Source: DATFQI01 sp963816955
GTDB taxonomy: Bacteria > Actinomycetota > Thermoleophilia > Solirubrobacterales > Solirubrobacteraceae
DNA: 64,000 nt
Assembly: GCA_963816955.1 (NCBI GenBank)
Contig: CAWFME010000005.1
Location: 1,302,001-1,366,000, forward strand
Direction: 5' to 3'
Shown piece by piece: positions 19,004 through 29,670 of the stretch. Within the stretch, counting starts at the first letter, position 1. Every line of letters begins with the position of its first letter. The translations under genes and the position numbers were made by a program. The notes under the pieces are model-generated. The model saw only the letters and a list, made by a program, of their open reading frames with translations. It did no database searches and was not told the DNA's origin.

Positions 19004-20368
19004 ATGAGCGCCGACGGATTGAAGGCGGCAGTGGCGAAGATGGAGGCCGAGGGGATGCCCCAGGCCGCGATCGACACGTTCCGCCACTACTACGAGCAGC
19101 TGGAGAGCGGCGAGACCGGGATGCTCCCGGAGGGCTCGATCGAGCCAGTCGAGGAGGTGGCCGAGCTCGACGAGCTGCCCGAGGAGGACGGCCCGCTGGA
19201 CCGCGCGGTCGTGCTCAAGCTCAACGGCGGGCTCGGCACGAGCATGGGCATGACCCAGGCCAAGTCGCTGATCGAGGCCAAGGACGGGCAGGCCTTCCTG
19301 GACATCGTCGCGCGCCAGGTGGAGGCGCTGCGCGAGCGCGCCGGCGCGCCCGTGCCGCTCGTGCTCATGAACTCCTTCCACACCCGCGAGGACTCGCTCG
19401 CCAAGCTCGCCGAGCACCCCGAGCTGGAGTCGCCGGTGCCCGCCGACTTCGTCCAGCACAAGGAGCCCAAGCTGCTGGTCGAGGACCTCACGCCGGTGGA
19501 GTGGCCCGACGACCCCGCGCAGGAGTGGTGCCCGCCCGGGCACGGCGACATCTACACGGCGCTGCTGACGTCGGGGATGCTCGACGCGCTGCTGGAGGCG
19601 AACCACCGCTGGGCGTTCATCTCCAACTCCGACAACCTCGCCGCGGTGCTCGAGCCGCGCGTGCTCGCCTGGATCGCGCGGGAGAGGATTCCATTTGTCA
19701 TGGAGGTCACGGACCGCACGGAGGCCGACCGCAAGGGCGGGCACATCGCCAAGCGGCCCGAGGGCGGCTACCTGCTGCGCGAGACCGCGCAGACGCCGGA
19801 GGAGGACCTGGACGCGCTGCAGGACATCTCGCGCCACCGCTACGTGAACACGAACAACCTCTGGGTCGACCTCGAGGCGCTGAAGGCGCTGCTCGACGAG
19901 CGCGACGGCGTGCTCGGGCTGCCCCTGATCGTGAACAAGAAGACGGTCGACCCGGGCGACAAGTCCTCGCCCGAGGTGTTCCAGCTCGAGACGGCGATGG
20001 GCGCCGCCGTGGGTGCGTTCGACGGCGCGCGGCCGCTGCGGGTGCCGCGCAGCCGCTTCTCGCCCGTGAAGTCCACGGAGGACCTGCTGGCGCTGCGCTC
20101 GGACGCCTACGTGCTCACCGACGACGCGCGGGTGGAGCTCGACCCGCGGCGCGACCACCGCCCGCCGGTGATCGACCTCGACGACGACCACTACAAGCGG
20201 CTGCGCGACTTCGAGCGGCGCTTCCCGAAGGGCGCGCCGTCGCTCGTGGAGTGCGAGCGGCTCTCGCTCGAGGGCGAGGTCACGTTCGGCGCCGATGTCG
20301 TGGTGCGCGGGACGGTGCGGGTCGAGGGGCCTCGTGAGGTACCCGACGGTGAGGTGCTCGAGGGCTAG
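19004..20368 (+). CDS. UTP-glucose-1-phosphate uridylyltransferase (eukaryotic-type UGPase)
   Basis: 454 aa enzyme making UDP-glucose. LKLNGGLGTSMGMTQAKSLI (from about residue 71) is the nucleotide-binding motif of the UGP2/UDPGP family, not of bacterial GalU. NSFHTREDS, FISNSDNLAAV, KGGHIAKR, YVNTNNLWVDL and PLIVNKKTVDP are the family's substrate-binding blocks. It would feed ugd (6245) with UDP-glucose. TAGCGT (18989-18994) is 9 bases before the ATG. The last four bases (CTAG) are shared with the convergent SDR gene's stop. Confidence 0.93.
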   Translation: MSADGLKAAVAKMEAEGMPQAAIDTFRHYYEQLESGETGMLPEGSIEPVEEVAELDELPEEDGPLDRAVVLKLNGGLGTSMGMTQAKSLIEAKDGQAFLDIVARQVEALRERAGAPVPLVLMNSFHTREDSLAKLAEHPELESPVPADFVQHKEPKLLVEDLTPVEWPDDPAQEWCPPGHGDIYTALLTSGMLDALLEANHRWAFISNSDNLAAVLEPRVLAWIARERIPFVMEVTDRTEADRKGGHIAKRPEGGYLLRETAQTPEEDLDALQDISRHRYVNTNNLWVDLEALKALLDERDGVLGLPLIVNKKTVDPGDKSSPEVFQLETAMGAAVGAFDGARPLRVPRSRFSPVKSTEDLLALRSDAYVLTDDARVELDPRRDHRPPVIDLDDDHYKRLRDFERRFPKGAPSLVECERLSLEGEVTFGADVVVRGTVRVEGPREVPDGEVLEG

Positions 20369-21276
20369 CGGTAGGGCTCCGGGTTCGCCGGTAGGCCGGG
20401 ATCCTGGACCTCGACCATGTAGCGCCAGGCGTCGGGCCGGCTGCCGTCGAGGTCGGTGAAGCCGTACTCGCGGGCGAGCCCGCCGCTGGAGAGCGAGGCG
20501 CCGTTGTGGCGGGCCTTCTCGGGGTCTGCCGCGAGCGCGGCGACGGCGCGTCCCACGTAGCGCGGGGTCTCGGAGATCCCGAAGTGGGGGATGCGCTCGG
20601 TCGCGTCGCGCCAGTTGGCCTCCGTGACGCCGAACGCGTCGAGCATCATCTCCGAGCGCAGCCAGCCCGGCGTGAGCGCGACGGCGGTCGCTCGGTGCGG
20701 GGCCAGGTCATTCGACTGCGCGTATGCGAGCCGGATGACCGCGGTCTTCGCGAGGTCGTAGAAGGCGTTGATGCGGTAGGTGGTGGCGTTGTACTCGGCC
20801 GTCCCGTCGGTCATCTCGACGACGAGGCCGCCGGGGTTGCGGATCAGCAGCGGCAGCGCGTGGTGGCTCGTGATGAGGTGGGTCTTGATCGCGAGGTCGA
20901 GCAGGTGAAGCCCGTTGCCGAGGTCGTGCTCCCAGACCGGCGTGTCCCACTCGAACAGCTTCTCGCCGCCCCAGACGTCGTTGACGAGCACGTCGAGGCG
21001 GCCGTGGTCGGAGTCGATGCGCTCGACCAGCGCGGCGACCTGCTCTGGCTGGAGGTGGTCGGTCGGGACGGCGATGCCGCGGCCCCCGGCCTCGGTGACG
21101 AGCTCGGCCGTCTCCTCGATCGTCTCCGGGCGGTCGTACTCCGAGCGGGCGGCGCGCGTGCTGCGGCCGGTGCAGTAGACGGTGGCGCCGGCCTCGCCGA
21201 GCGAGACGGCGATCCCGCGGCCCGCGCCGCGGGTCGCGCCGGCGACGAGCGCGACCGTGCCTTCGAGGTTCGTCAT
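20365..21276 (-). CDS. Short-chain dehydrogenase/reductase
   Basis: 303 aa NAD(P)-dependent oxidoreductase. The N-terminal GATRGAGRGIAVSLGEAGATVYCTGR binds cofactor (TGxxxGxG type, with GR suggesting NADP). NDVWGG stands in for the NNAG motif and the catalytic Tyr/Lys are in FYDLAKTAV. Length and the extended middle resemble DHRS1-type proteins. The C-terminal ~40 residues lie beyond the core SDR fold. Substrate unknown. Confidence 0.87.
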   Translation of the reverse strand: MTNLEGTVALVAGATRGAGRGIAVSLGEAGATVYCTGRSTRAARSEYDRPETIEETAELVTEAGGRGIAVPTDHLQPEQVAALVERIDSDHGRLDVLVNDVWGGEKLFEWDTPVWEHDLGNGLHLLDLAIKTHLITSHHALPLLIRNPGGLVVEMTDGTAEYNATTYRINAFYDLAKTAVIRLAYAQSNDLAPHRATAVALTPGWLRSEMMLDAFGVTEANWRDATERIPHFGISETPRYVGRAVAALAADPEKARHNGASLSSGGLAREYGFTDLDGSRPDAWRYMVEVQDPGLPANPEPYR

Positions 21277-21322
21277 GACAGCATCGTGACGGGGTAACCG
21301 GCGGGCGGGTTCGGCATATGTC

Positions 21323-21343
21323 TTGTTGAACGCTGGTCAACAA
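21323..21343 (+). promoter_or_regulatory. Inverted repeat upstream of CDP-alcohol phosphotransferase
   Basis: TTGTTGA (21323-21329) and TCAACAA (21337-21343) form a 7-7-7 dyad ending against the ribosome-binding site AAGGAG (21342-21347). It could be a TetR-type operator or an mRNA hairpin limiting translation. The SDR start (21276) diverges from here, so it could affect both genes. Confidence 0.4.
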
Positions 21344-21355
21344 GGAGCCGTCGCC

Positions 21356-22021
21356 ATGCCCGCAACCCGCGAGAAGACCTTCCTCCTGGCCCGCCCCGAG
21401 GCGCGGGCGCTCGAATGGATGGCCCGCCGCCTGCCCGCGCGGGTCACGCCGGACCACATGACGGCGCTCGGCGTGCTCGCCGCGTTCGGGATCGCGGCCG
21501 CCTACTTGCTCTCCAACGGCGATCGCGCGTGGCTGTGGGCTGCGAGCGCGCTGCTCGTCGTGCACTGGCTCGGCGACTCGCTCGACGGCACGCTCGCCCG
21601 CGTGCGCAAGGCCGAGCGGCCGACCTACGGCTACTACCTCGACCATCTCGTCGACGCCGTCGCGACCGCGGTGATCGGGCTCGGCCTCGGGCTCTCGCCC
21701 TACCTGCTGCTCGCCACCGGCCTGGTGATCGTGATCGCCTACCTCGTGCTCTCGATCAACACCTACCTCGAGACGCAGGCGTTCGGCGTGTTCTCGCTCG
21801 GCTACGGGCGGCTCGGCCCGACCGAGGCGCGGCTCGGGCTGATCGCGCTCAACACGGCGCTGGCGCTCGGGCTCGGCCTGGAGGCGACGGTCGCCGGCCT
21901 CTCGGTGTCGCTGCTCGACGTGATCGCGCTCGCCGCGGCGGCCCTGATGCTCGGCGGCCTCGCGTGGCGCGCGGCACGCAACCTGCGGGTGCTGGCCGAG
22001 CGCGAGCCCTACGCGGCGTAG
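21356..22021 (+). CDS. CDP-alcohol phosphatidyltransferase family membrane protein
   Basis: 221 aa from ATG 21356, chosen because AAGGAG sits 8 bases upstream. The family signature DG-x2-AR-x8-G-x3-D-x3-D is exact in DSLDGTLARVRKAERPT and following YGYYLDHLVD. About six transmembrane helices follow (for example VVHWLGD, VIGLGLGLSPYLLLATGLVI). It transfers a phosphoalcohol from CDP-alcohol, making phospholipid or a related polyol phosphate; the acceptor is unknown. Its end overlaps convergent ctaG-like gene by 13 bp. Confidence 0.87.
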   Translation: MPATREKTFLLARPEARALEWMARRLPARVTPDHMTALGVLAAFGIAAAYLLSNGDRAWLWAASALLVVHWLGDSLDGTLARVRKAERPTYGYYLDHLVDAVATAVIGLGLGLSPYLLLATGLVIVIAYLVLSINTYLETQAFGVFSLGYGRLGPTEARLGLIALNTALALGLGLEATVAGLSVSLLDVIALAAAALMLGGLAWRAARNLRVLAEREPYAA

Positions 22022-22830
22022 CGCTCGGCCCGCTGATCCTCCGCCTCGGACTCCGAGAGCATGCGGAAGAACAGGTAGGCGAGCGCGACGCCCATCACCA
22101 GCGACTGCTCGAGCGCCATCGTCAGGCCCGCCACGTGCTGGTCGTCGAGGGCGCTCAGCCCCCAGCGGGTCCCGCCCGCCTCGTAGATGTCGTAGAGGAC
22201 GCTCGAGGAGAACGTCAGCAGGATCCCGAGGAAGCCGACGAGGATCTTCGTCGAGGCCATGTAGAGGATCGGGCCGATCCCGGCCAGCCGCATCCGCGAG
22301 CGGATCGGCGACAGCAGGTGCCACCAGTACAAGAACCCGGCGGCGGCGAAGCTGAGGTGCTCGAGCACGTGGATCGCCCCGTGCTCGAGCGCCGCGTTGT
22401 AGAGCGCCGGCACGTGCCACAGCCACATCGCCCCGACGTACGCGACGACACCGAACACGGGGTGCCCGAGCGGCCCGGCGGCACGCTCGATCCGGTGCAC
22501 GTGGCGGGTGACCGGCCGCAGGATCCACTTCGTCAGCGCGAGCGTGAAGAGGATCGGCACGATGTCCGCGAGCAGCAGGTGCTGGACCATGTGCGCGGTC
22601 GCGAGCTGCTCCCCGAGCCGGTCGACGGGCGAGACCAGCGCGACGAACAGCGCCAGGATCCCGGCCCACCAGAGGGCGAGCCGCCAGCGGGGCGCGGCTC
22701 GGTCGCCGCCCTCGGCGTGCGCCGTGCGCCAGCGGCGCGTGTAGACGTAGCCGTAGCCCGCGAGGGCGAGGAGCACGACGGGCGCGAAGGAGAACGACGC
22801 GTCGACGGGGACGGCGGCTGCGAGTGCCAC
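22009..22830 (-). CDS. Cytochrome c oxidase assembly protein CtaG family
   Basis: 273 aa polytopic membrane protein of the caa3-type CtaG family (DUF1404). Characteristic are HMVQHLLLADIVPILFTLAL, MWLWHVPALYNAALEH and HLSFAAAGFLYWWHLL, with membrane-embedded His residues. It probably helps copper delivery or assembly of cytochrome oxidase. GTG start; CACAAT lies 8 bases upstream on the minus strand. No oxidase subunits are adjacent. Confidence 0.85.
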   Translation of the reverse strand: MALAAAVPVDASFSFAPVVLLALAGYGYVYTRRWRTAHAEGGDRAAPRWRLALWWAGILALFVALVSPVDRLGEQLATAHMVQHLLLADIVPILFTLALTKWILRPVTRHVHRIERAAGPLGHPVFGVVAYVGAMWLWHVPALYNAALEHGAIHVLEHLSFAAAGFLYWWHLLSPIRSRMRLAGIGPILYMASTKILVGFLGILLTFSSSVLYDIYEAGGTRWGLSALDDQHVAGLTMALEQSLVMGVALAYLFFRMLSESEAEDQRAERYAA

Positions 22831-22869
22831 GACGGTTGATTGTGACGCCGGCGAACGTCAACGGCGGCT

Positions 22870-22886
22870 GGGAAGGGAGGGTGGGG
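22870..22886 (+). other. G-quadruplex motif in ctaG-comF intergenic region
   Basis: Four G-tracts (22870-22872, 22875-22877, 22879-22881, 22883-22886) separated by loops of 2, 1 and 1 bases form a textbook short-loop G4 motif on the plus strand. It lies 40 bases upstream of the ctaG-like start on the opposite strand, in the divergent spacer with comF. Confidence 0.6.
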
Positions 22887-22902
22887 TGGCCCGAGCCGCC
22901 CC

Positions 22903-22942
22903 GTTTCCACGCGAGCGTGCAGTTTCTACGCCTATGCGTGAA
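22903..22942 (+). promoter_or_regulatory. Two tandem dyads in ctaG-comF spacer
   Basis: Two consecutive units share GTTTC-(C/T)-ACGC-n-GCGTG: the first at 22903-22921, the second at 22922-22942, each an inverted repeat (CACGC/GCGTG; ACGC/GCGT). Head-to-tail dyads between divergent genes look like a double operator. The remaining 22943-23075 shows no gene. Confidence 0.35.
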
Positions 22943-23075
22943 GAAGTAACCCCTCGAGGCCCGCAGCCGCCGAACCCACCGCCGTACAAGTCTGCCGTTC
23001 AAACGTTGCGAACCCGGTGCACTTTCGTCGCACCGCGCCACCCACACGCGCAACGACAACGGCGACGCTCTCCGG

Positions 23076-23750
23076 GTGCACGCCTTCCAAGAGCTCCTGG
23101 CCCTCCTCGCCCCGCCGTCGTGCACGGCCTGCCGCCGCCCGCTGCACGCCGCAGGGCCGCTCCTGTGCCCGGCCTGCACCCGCGCGCTGCCGTGGCTGCG
23201 CGGGCCCGGGTGCCCGCGCTGCGGGCTGCAGCGGCACCGCCGGGGCGGATGCCCGGCCGCGGGAGCGGCGTTCGCGCTGGCCTGGGCGCCCCTGGCCTAC
23301 GAGGGCGTGGCGCGGGAGCTCGTGCAGGCGCTGAAGTTCCGCGGTGCGCTGCCCGTCGCCCGGTTGATGGCGGCGCAGCTCGCGGCCGGGCTGCCGCCGG
23401 CGCTGCGCGGGGTCGACGCGGTCGTGCCCGTCCCGCCGCACCGGGGCCGCCGGAGGCGCCGCGGGTTCGACCCCGCGGGCGTGCTCGCGCAGTCGCTCGC
23501 CGCGCGGCTGCAGCTGCCGCTCGAGCCCTGCCTCGCCCGCGGCGGCGGCCGCCGGCAGGTCGGCGCCGGCCAGCGCCAGCGGCGTGACCCCGCACGGCTG
23601 GACGTCCGGGCGCGCGGCTCTCCGCCCGCGCGAGCGCTGCTCATAGACGACGTCCACACGACGGGCGCGACGCTGGACGCGTGCGCACGGGCACTGGCCG
23701 CCGGAGGCAGCCGCTGGATCGTGGCCGCGACGTACGCGCGGACGTTGTGA
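23076..23750 (+). CDS. comF: ComF family phosphoribosyltransferase
   Basis: 224 aa. The N-terminal zinc-finger-like part has Cys pairs (PPSCTACRRP, LLCPACTRA, CPRCGL) and the C-terminus the PRPP-binding motif LLIDDVHTTGATL. ComF/GntX proteins take part in DNA uptake in naturally competent bacteria; in others the role is uncertain. Other landmarks are LKFRGALPVARL and VVPVPPHRGRRRRRGFDP. GTG start at 23076. No other competence gene is adjacent. Confidence 0.86.
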   Translation: MHAFQELLALLAPPSCTACRRPLHAAGPLLCPACTRALPWLRGPGCPRCGLQRHRRGGCPAAGAAFALAWAPLAYEGVARELVQALKFRGALPVARLMAAQLAAGLPPALRGVDAVVPVPPHRGRRRRRGFDPAGVLAQSLAARLQLPLEPCLARGGGRRQVGAGQRQRRDPARLDVRARGSPPARALLIDDVHTTGATLDACARALAAGGSRWIVAATYARTL

Positions 23751-23796
23751 CGCGGCCGGTGCGGGCGGGGCGCCGAAGTGGGGCGCGGGGCGCGGG

Positions 23797-25014
23797 CTAC
23801 GCGATCGCGCGGCCGGCGTCGTCGGCCCACTCGAGCGCAGCGCGGTACGCGCTGGCGAGCGAGACGCCGGGGCCCTGCATGTTCGGGAACTCGCCGCGCT
23901 CGTATGCGATCACGGCGCTCAGGAGCTCGCCCTTGGGGCCCTCGCGGCGCAGCAGGGCGAGCTGGATCTCCTCCGTGAACGGGAGCGAGTCGAGCACCTC
24001 CGCCATCGGGCTGTCCAGCAGCGCGTCGGCGACGGAGAAGAGGCCGATCGTGAACAGCGTCTCGCGCTCGTCCGGCAGCGCGCTGCCGGCGAGCATCTCG
24101 CACATGCGCGCGCGGCGCAGGGCCAGCGAGACCAGCTCGTCGTGGACGTCGGGCAGCGCGGAGATCGCCATCACGACCGCCCAGCGGCGGACGGTGCGGA
24201 CGCCGAGCAGCGTCAGCGCCTCGCGCACGGACGAGACCGTGCGCGGCAGCGCGAAGAAGGCGGAGTTGACGTAGCGCAGCAGCTTCAGCGACAGGCCCAC
24301 GTCTGAGGAGATGATCTGCTCGAGGTCCTCGAAGGAGACGTCGCCCGCGGTCAGCTCGGCGAGCCGGCGCAGCGAGCCGAGCCCGGCGGTCGCCACGCTG
24401 GTGCGGCGGAACAGGCGCGGCTGGGCGAAGTACTCGCCCTGGAAGTAGGTGAAGCCGAGGTCGCGGCAGGCGGCGAAGGTCGCGTGGTCGGGCACCTCGG
24501 TGGCCACGAGCAGCGCGCTCTGCATGCGCGGCACGGCGATTGCGGCGGGCAGCGCCTCGAGCCCGACCTGCGAGACGTCGATGCGCACGATCGAGCACAG
24601 CGACATCAGCGGGCCGAGGTCCTCGCGCCCGTCGTAGGCGTCGAGCGCGATCGTGTAGCCGCTGCGGCCGAGCTGCTGGAGCACGGCGAGCAGGTCGTCC
24701 TGGGCCGGGTAGGCGGAGATCTGCAGCACGGCCCGGTCCGGGCGCACCGGCGGCGGGCCGATCTCGACGAGGAAGTTGCGCGCGATCGTCACCCACGCGG
24801 GGTGGCGGCCGGCGAGCTGCTCGAGCCCGATGTCCCCGAACGCGTCGACCAGCAGCGCGGAGGTCGCCTTGGCGTCCATCGCGGGATCGCCGAGGTCGAT
24901 CGAGCCGCCGAAGCGCAGCTCGTAACCGACGACGTTGTTGCGCGCATCCGCGATCGGATGGCGGACGACGGCGACCTCGGGACGTCCGGCGGCAGGCTGT
25001 GCGAGGGAGCTCAC
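23797..25014 (-). CDS. EAL-HDOD signalling protein
   Basis: 405 aa. The N-terminal half (residues ~15-205) is a degenerate EAL domain (GYELRFG in place of EALxR-type catalysis, IALDAYDG, FTYFQGEYFAQP), and the C-terminal half an HDOD domain (ISSDVGLSLKLLRYVNSAFF, LGVRTVRRWAVV, SALPDERETLFTIGLFS). This YuxH-like architecture usually lacks c-di-GMP hydrolysis and acts as a scaffold in stress or motility signalling. GTG start; the gene diverges from hpf. A GGDEF/HD-GYP protein at the right edge shows c-di-GMP signalling in this organism. Confidence 0.87.
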   Translation of the reverse strand: MSSLAQPAAGRPEVAVVRHPIADARNNVVGYELRFGGSIDLGDPAMDAKATSALLVDAFGDIGLEQLAGRHPAWVTIARNFLVEIGPPPVRPDRAVLQISAYPAQDDLLAVLQQLGRSGYTIALDAYDGREDLGPLMSLCSIVRIDVSQVGLEALPAAIAVPRMQSALLVATEVPDHATFAACRDLGFTYFQGEYFAQPRLFRRTSVATAGLGSLRRLAELTAGDVSFEDLEQIISSDVGLSLKLLRYVNSAFFALPRTVSSVREALTLLGVRTVRRWAVVMAISALPDVHDELVSLALRRARMCEMLAGSALPDERETLFTIGLFSVADALLDSPMAEVLDSLPFTEEIQLALLRREGPKGELLSAVIAYERGEFPNMQGPGVSLASAYRAALEWADDAGRAIA

Positions 25015-25121
25015 AGCTTCTTCGTCGGCCGGATTGAAGAACTATTGAGCCGTCTGCGCCAACTTCTGCCGAATCTCATCTACGATCCAGCCCCACGACC
25101 CCGCCGGCAGAGAGGAGTCCC

Positions 25122-25505
25122 ATGAGGATCGAGGTCAAGGGACGCAACCTTCAGGTCACCGACGAGCTGCGCGAATGCGTCGACCGGCGCTTCGAGAAGG
25201 TGGGCAAGCAGGTCAGCGAGCTGGCCGTGCTGGAGGTCGAGCTCATCGAGGAGCGAAACCCGGCCAACCCGGACAGCATGGTGGCCGAGGCGACCCTCCA
25301 CCTCAAGGGCGTCACGCTGCGGGCGACGGACTCCTCGCGCGACATCAAGCACTCGATCAACCTGATCGCGGAGGAGCTCGCGCGACAGGTCAAGCGGCAC
25401 CGCGACAAGCGCCGCAGGCGCCGCGAGCAGCGCGCCGCGGCCCAGGCGCCGCCGCAGCAGCCCGAGGCCGGCCCGGGCGCTCCGGGCACGCTTCCGGCCG
25501 TCTGA
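25122..25505 (+). CDS. hpf: Ribosome hibernation promoting factor / sigma-54 modulation protein
   Basis: 127 aa. The beta-alpha fold of HPF/RaiA is clear (MRIEVKGRNLQVTDELRECV, VLEVELIEERNP, ATLHLKGVTLRATDSSRDIKHSINLIAEELARQVKRHRDK). The C-terminal dimerisation domain of long HPF is missing; instead there is a basic then Pro/Ala-rich tail. It would bind the small-subunit decoding centre and silence ribosomes in stress. AGAGGAG lies 8 bases before the ATG; TACGAT (25081-25086) is a possible -10. secA starts 43 bp downstream. Confidence 0.92.
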   Translation: MRIEVKGRNLQVTDELRECVDRRFEKVGKQVSELAVLEVELIEERNPANPDSMVAEATLHLKGVTLRATDSSRDIKHSINLIAEELARQVKRHRDKRRRRREQRAAAQAPPQQPEAGPGAPGTLPAV

Positions 25506-25548
25506 GAGCGCCCGCGGAGGCGGATATCCAGCCTCTATCCTTCGGGGC

Positions 25549-28359
<2,811 letters not shown>

Positions 28360-28407
28360 GCGCGGGCGCAAGCGCCTGAGCTGAGCGCGGCGCCTGACTT
28401 CCCGGGC

Positions 28408-28515
28408 CTAGCGGCGCCGCGTCCGCGGCGCCGGCCGGACCCGGTCCCCGCGCAGCGCGCCCTCGACGGCGCGGCGCGTGGCGGTGTGGACGATGGGGAG
28501 GGCGATGAGGTTCAT
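28408..28515 (-). CDS. Possible 35-aa peptide
   Basis: A short minus-strand frame (MNLIALPIVHTATRRAVEG then an Arg/Pro-rich end) diverging from the LysR gene. CATCCT on the minus strand (28524-28529) lies 8 bases before the ATG, close to the leaderless promoter pattern seen for known genes, and all codons end in G or C. Short length and base composition make chance quite possible. No homology recognised. Confidence 0.35.
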   Translation of the reverse strand: MNLIALPIVHTATRRAVEGALRGDRVRPAPRTRRR

Positions 28516-28585
28516 GGGGATTCAGGATGCGCCCGAACACTCATCAGTGCAAATCATCGTTTCGGTGATGCCATAAGCTGTGCCT

Positions 28586-29452
28586 ATGGCGATCGACCCG
28601 CGGCGGGTGCTGACGTTCCGCGAGGTCGCGCGGCTCGGCTCGTTCTCCCGCGCGGCTGAGGCGCTGGCGCTGACGCAGCCCGCGGTCTCCCAGCAGGTCG
28701 CCGCGCTGGAGCGCCAGGCCGGCGCGCAGCTACTGGAGCGCGGCCCGGGCGGCCTCACCCTCACGCCGGCCGGCGAGCTGCTGCTCGCCCATGCCGAGGT
28801 GGTGGCCGACCGGCTCGAGCTCGCCGAGGGCCAGCTCGACGAGCTCACCGCGCACGCGGCCCGCGAGCTGCGGATCGGCGCGTTCCCGAGCGCCCTGGCC
28901 ACGCGCGTGCCGCAGGCGCTCGCCCGCCTCACGGAGGAACGCCCCGACGTGAAGGCCGTTGTCGGCGAGGGCACCTCCGGCGAGCTCGTCGCGCGCGTGC
29001 GCTCGGGCGCCCTGCACGTCGCCGTCTGCTTCCAGGACGCGGCGCGGCCGCGGCGCGAGCACGACGGCGCGGAGCGGATCGACGTCGACGAGGAGCCGTT
29101 CGCGGCGCTGCTGCCGCAGGGCCACCCGCTGGCCGGCTCGGGCCCCGTCCGCATCGCCGCCCTGGCGGGCGAGACCTGGGTCGCGCCGTCGCGGGAGGGG
29201 CTGATCGTGCACGCCTGCGAGCAGGCCGGCTTCACGCCGGCGATCCGCTACGTCTCGCGCGACCCGCTCGCCAACCGCGGCCTCGTGGCCGCCGGGCTCG
29301 CGGTGACGATCAGCCCCGCGCGGCTCGCGGCGGAGTTCACGGGAATCGCCGTCGAGCCGCTGCGCGACGCGCCGACCCGCAGCGTCTACGCGCTGCTGCC
29401 GGCCTCGGGCGCCACCGGGCTCGCGCGCGCCTTCGTCGCCGCGCTCCGCTGA
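28586..29452 (+). CDS. LysR family transcriptional regulator
   Basis: 288 aa from ATG 28586 (GTG 28580 is an alternative). N-terminal winged helix: TFREVARLGSFSRAAEALALTQPAVSQQVAALERQAGAQLLERG; C-terminal periplasmic-binding-like effector domain (LRIGAFPSALATRVPQALARL, FAALLPQGHPLAG). TAAGCT (28574-28579) is 6 bases before ATG 28586, which favours that start. The effector and targets are unknown; the divergent 35-aa frame is the only adjacent candidate target. Confidence 0.88.
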   Translation: MAIDPRRVLTFREVARLGSFSRAAEALALTQPAVSQQVAALERQAGAQLLERGPGGLTLTPAGELLLAHAEVVADRLELAEGQLDELTAHAARELRIGAFPSALATRVPQALARLTEERPDVKAVVGEGTSGELVARVRSGALHVAVCFQDAARPRREHDGAERIDVDEEPFAALLPQGHPLAGSGPVRIAALAGETWVAPSREGLIVHACEQAGFTPAIRYVSRDPLANRGLVAAGLAVTISPARLAAEFTGIAVEPLRDAPTRSVYALLPASGATGLARAFVAALR

Positions 29453-29489
29453 GGTTGCGGCCCGCCCGGCGCTCTGGGAGCCTGAGCAT

Positions 29490-29660
29490 GTGAAGACCGG
29501 CTCGGAGCGGCGGTCGGACGAGCGACAGCAGCCCGCGGCCGCCGAGACCGCCCGGGCGCCGGCCCCGCCGGGCGTGGCCCAGCTGCTCGCGCTGGGCCAC
29601 GGCGCCGGCTCACTCGGCATGAGCGCGGCGCGGCGCACAGGGCCGGCCGGGGCCCGCTAG
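29490..29660 (+). CDS. Possible 56-aa protein
   Basis: Open frame from GTG 29490 to the TAG 29658-29660, between lysR and prfB. Composition is Ala/Arg/Pro/Gly-rich, with LLALGHGAGSLGMSAAR that faintly recalls LLALQRxAGNxAxxR motifs. There is no convincing promoter or ribosome-binding site, and the TAG coincides with the prfB -10 (TAGCCT). Weak call; it may be non-coding spacer. Confidence 0.22.
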   Translation: MKTGSERRSDERQQPAAAETARAPAPPGVAQLLALGHGAGSLGMSAARRTGPAGAR

Positions 29661-29670
29661 CCTCACAGCC

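Noticed and set aside
16355..20191. A 1278-codon minus-strand open frame (and similar long frames elsewhere)
   Set aside because: Shadow of four well-identified plus-strand genes; composition is not protein-like.
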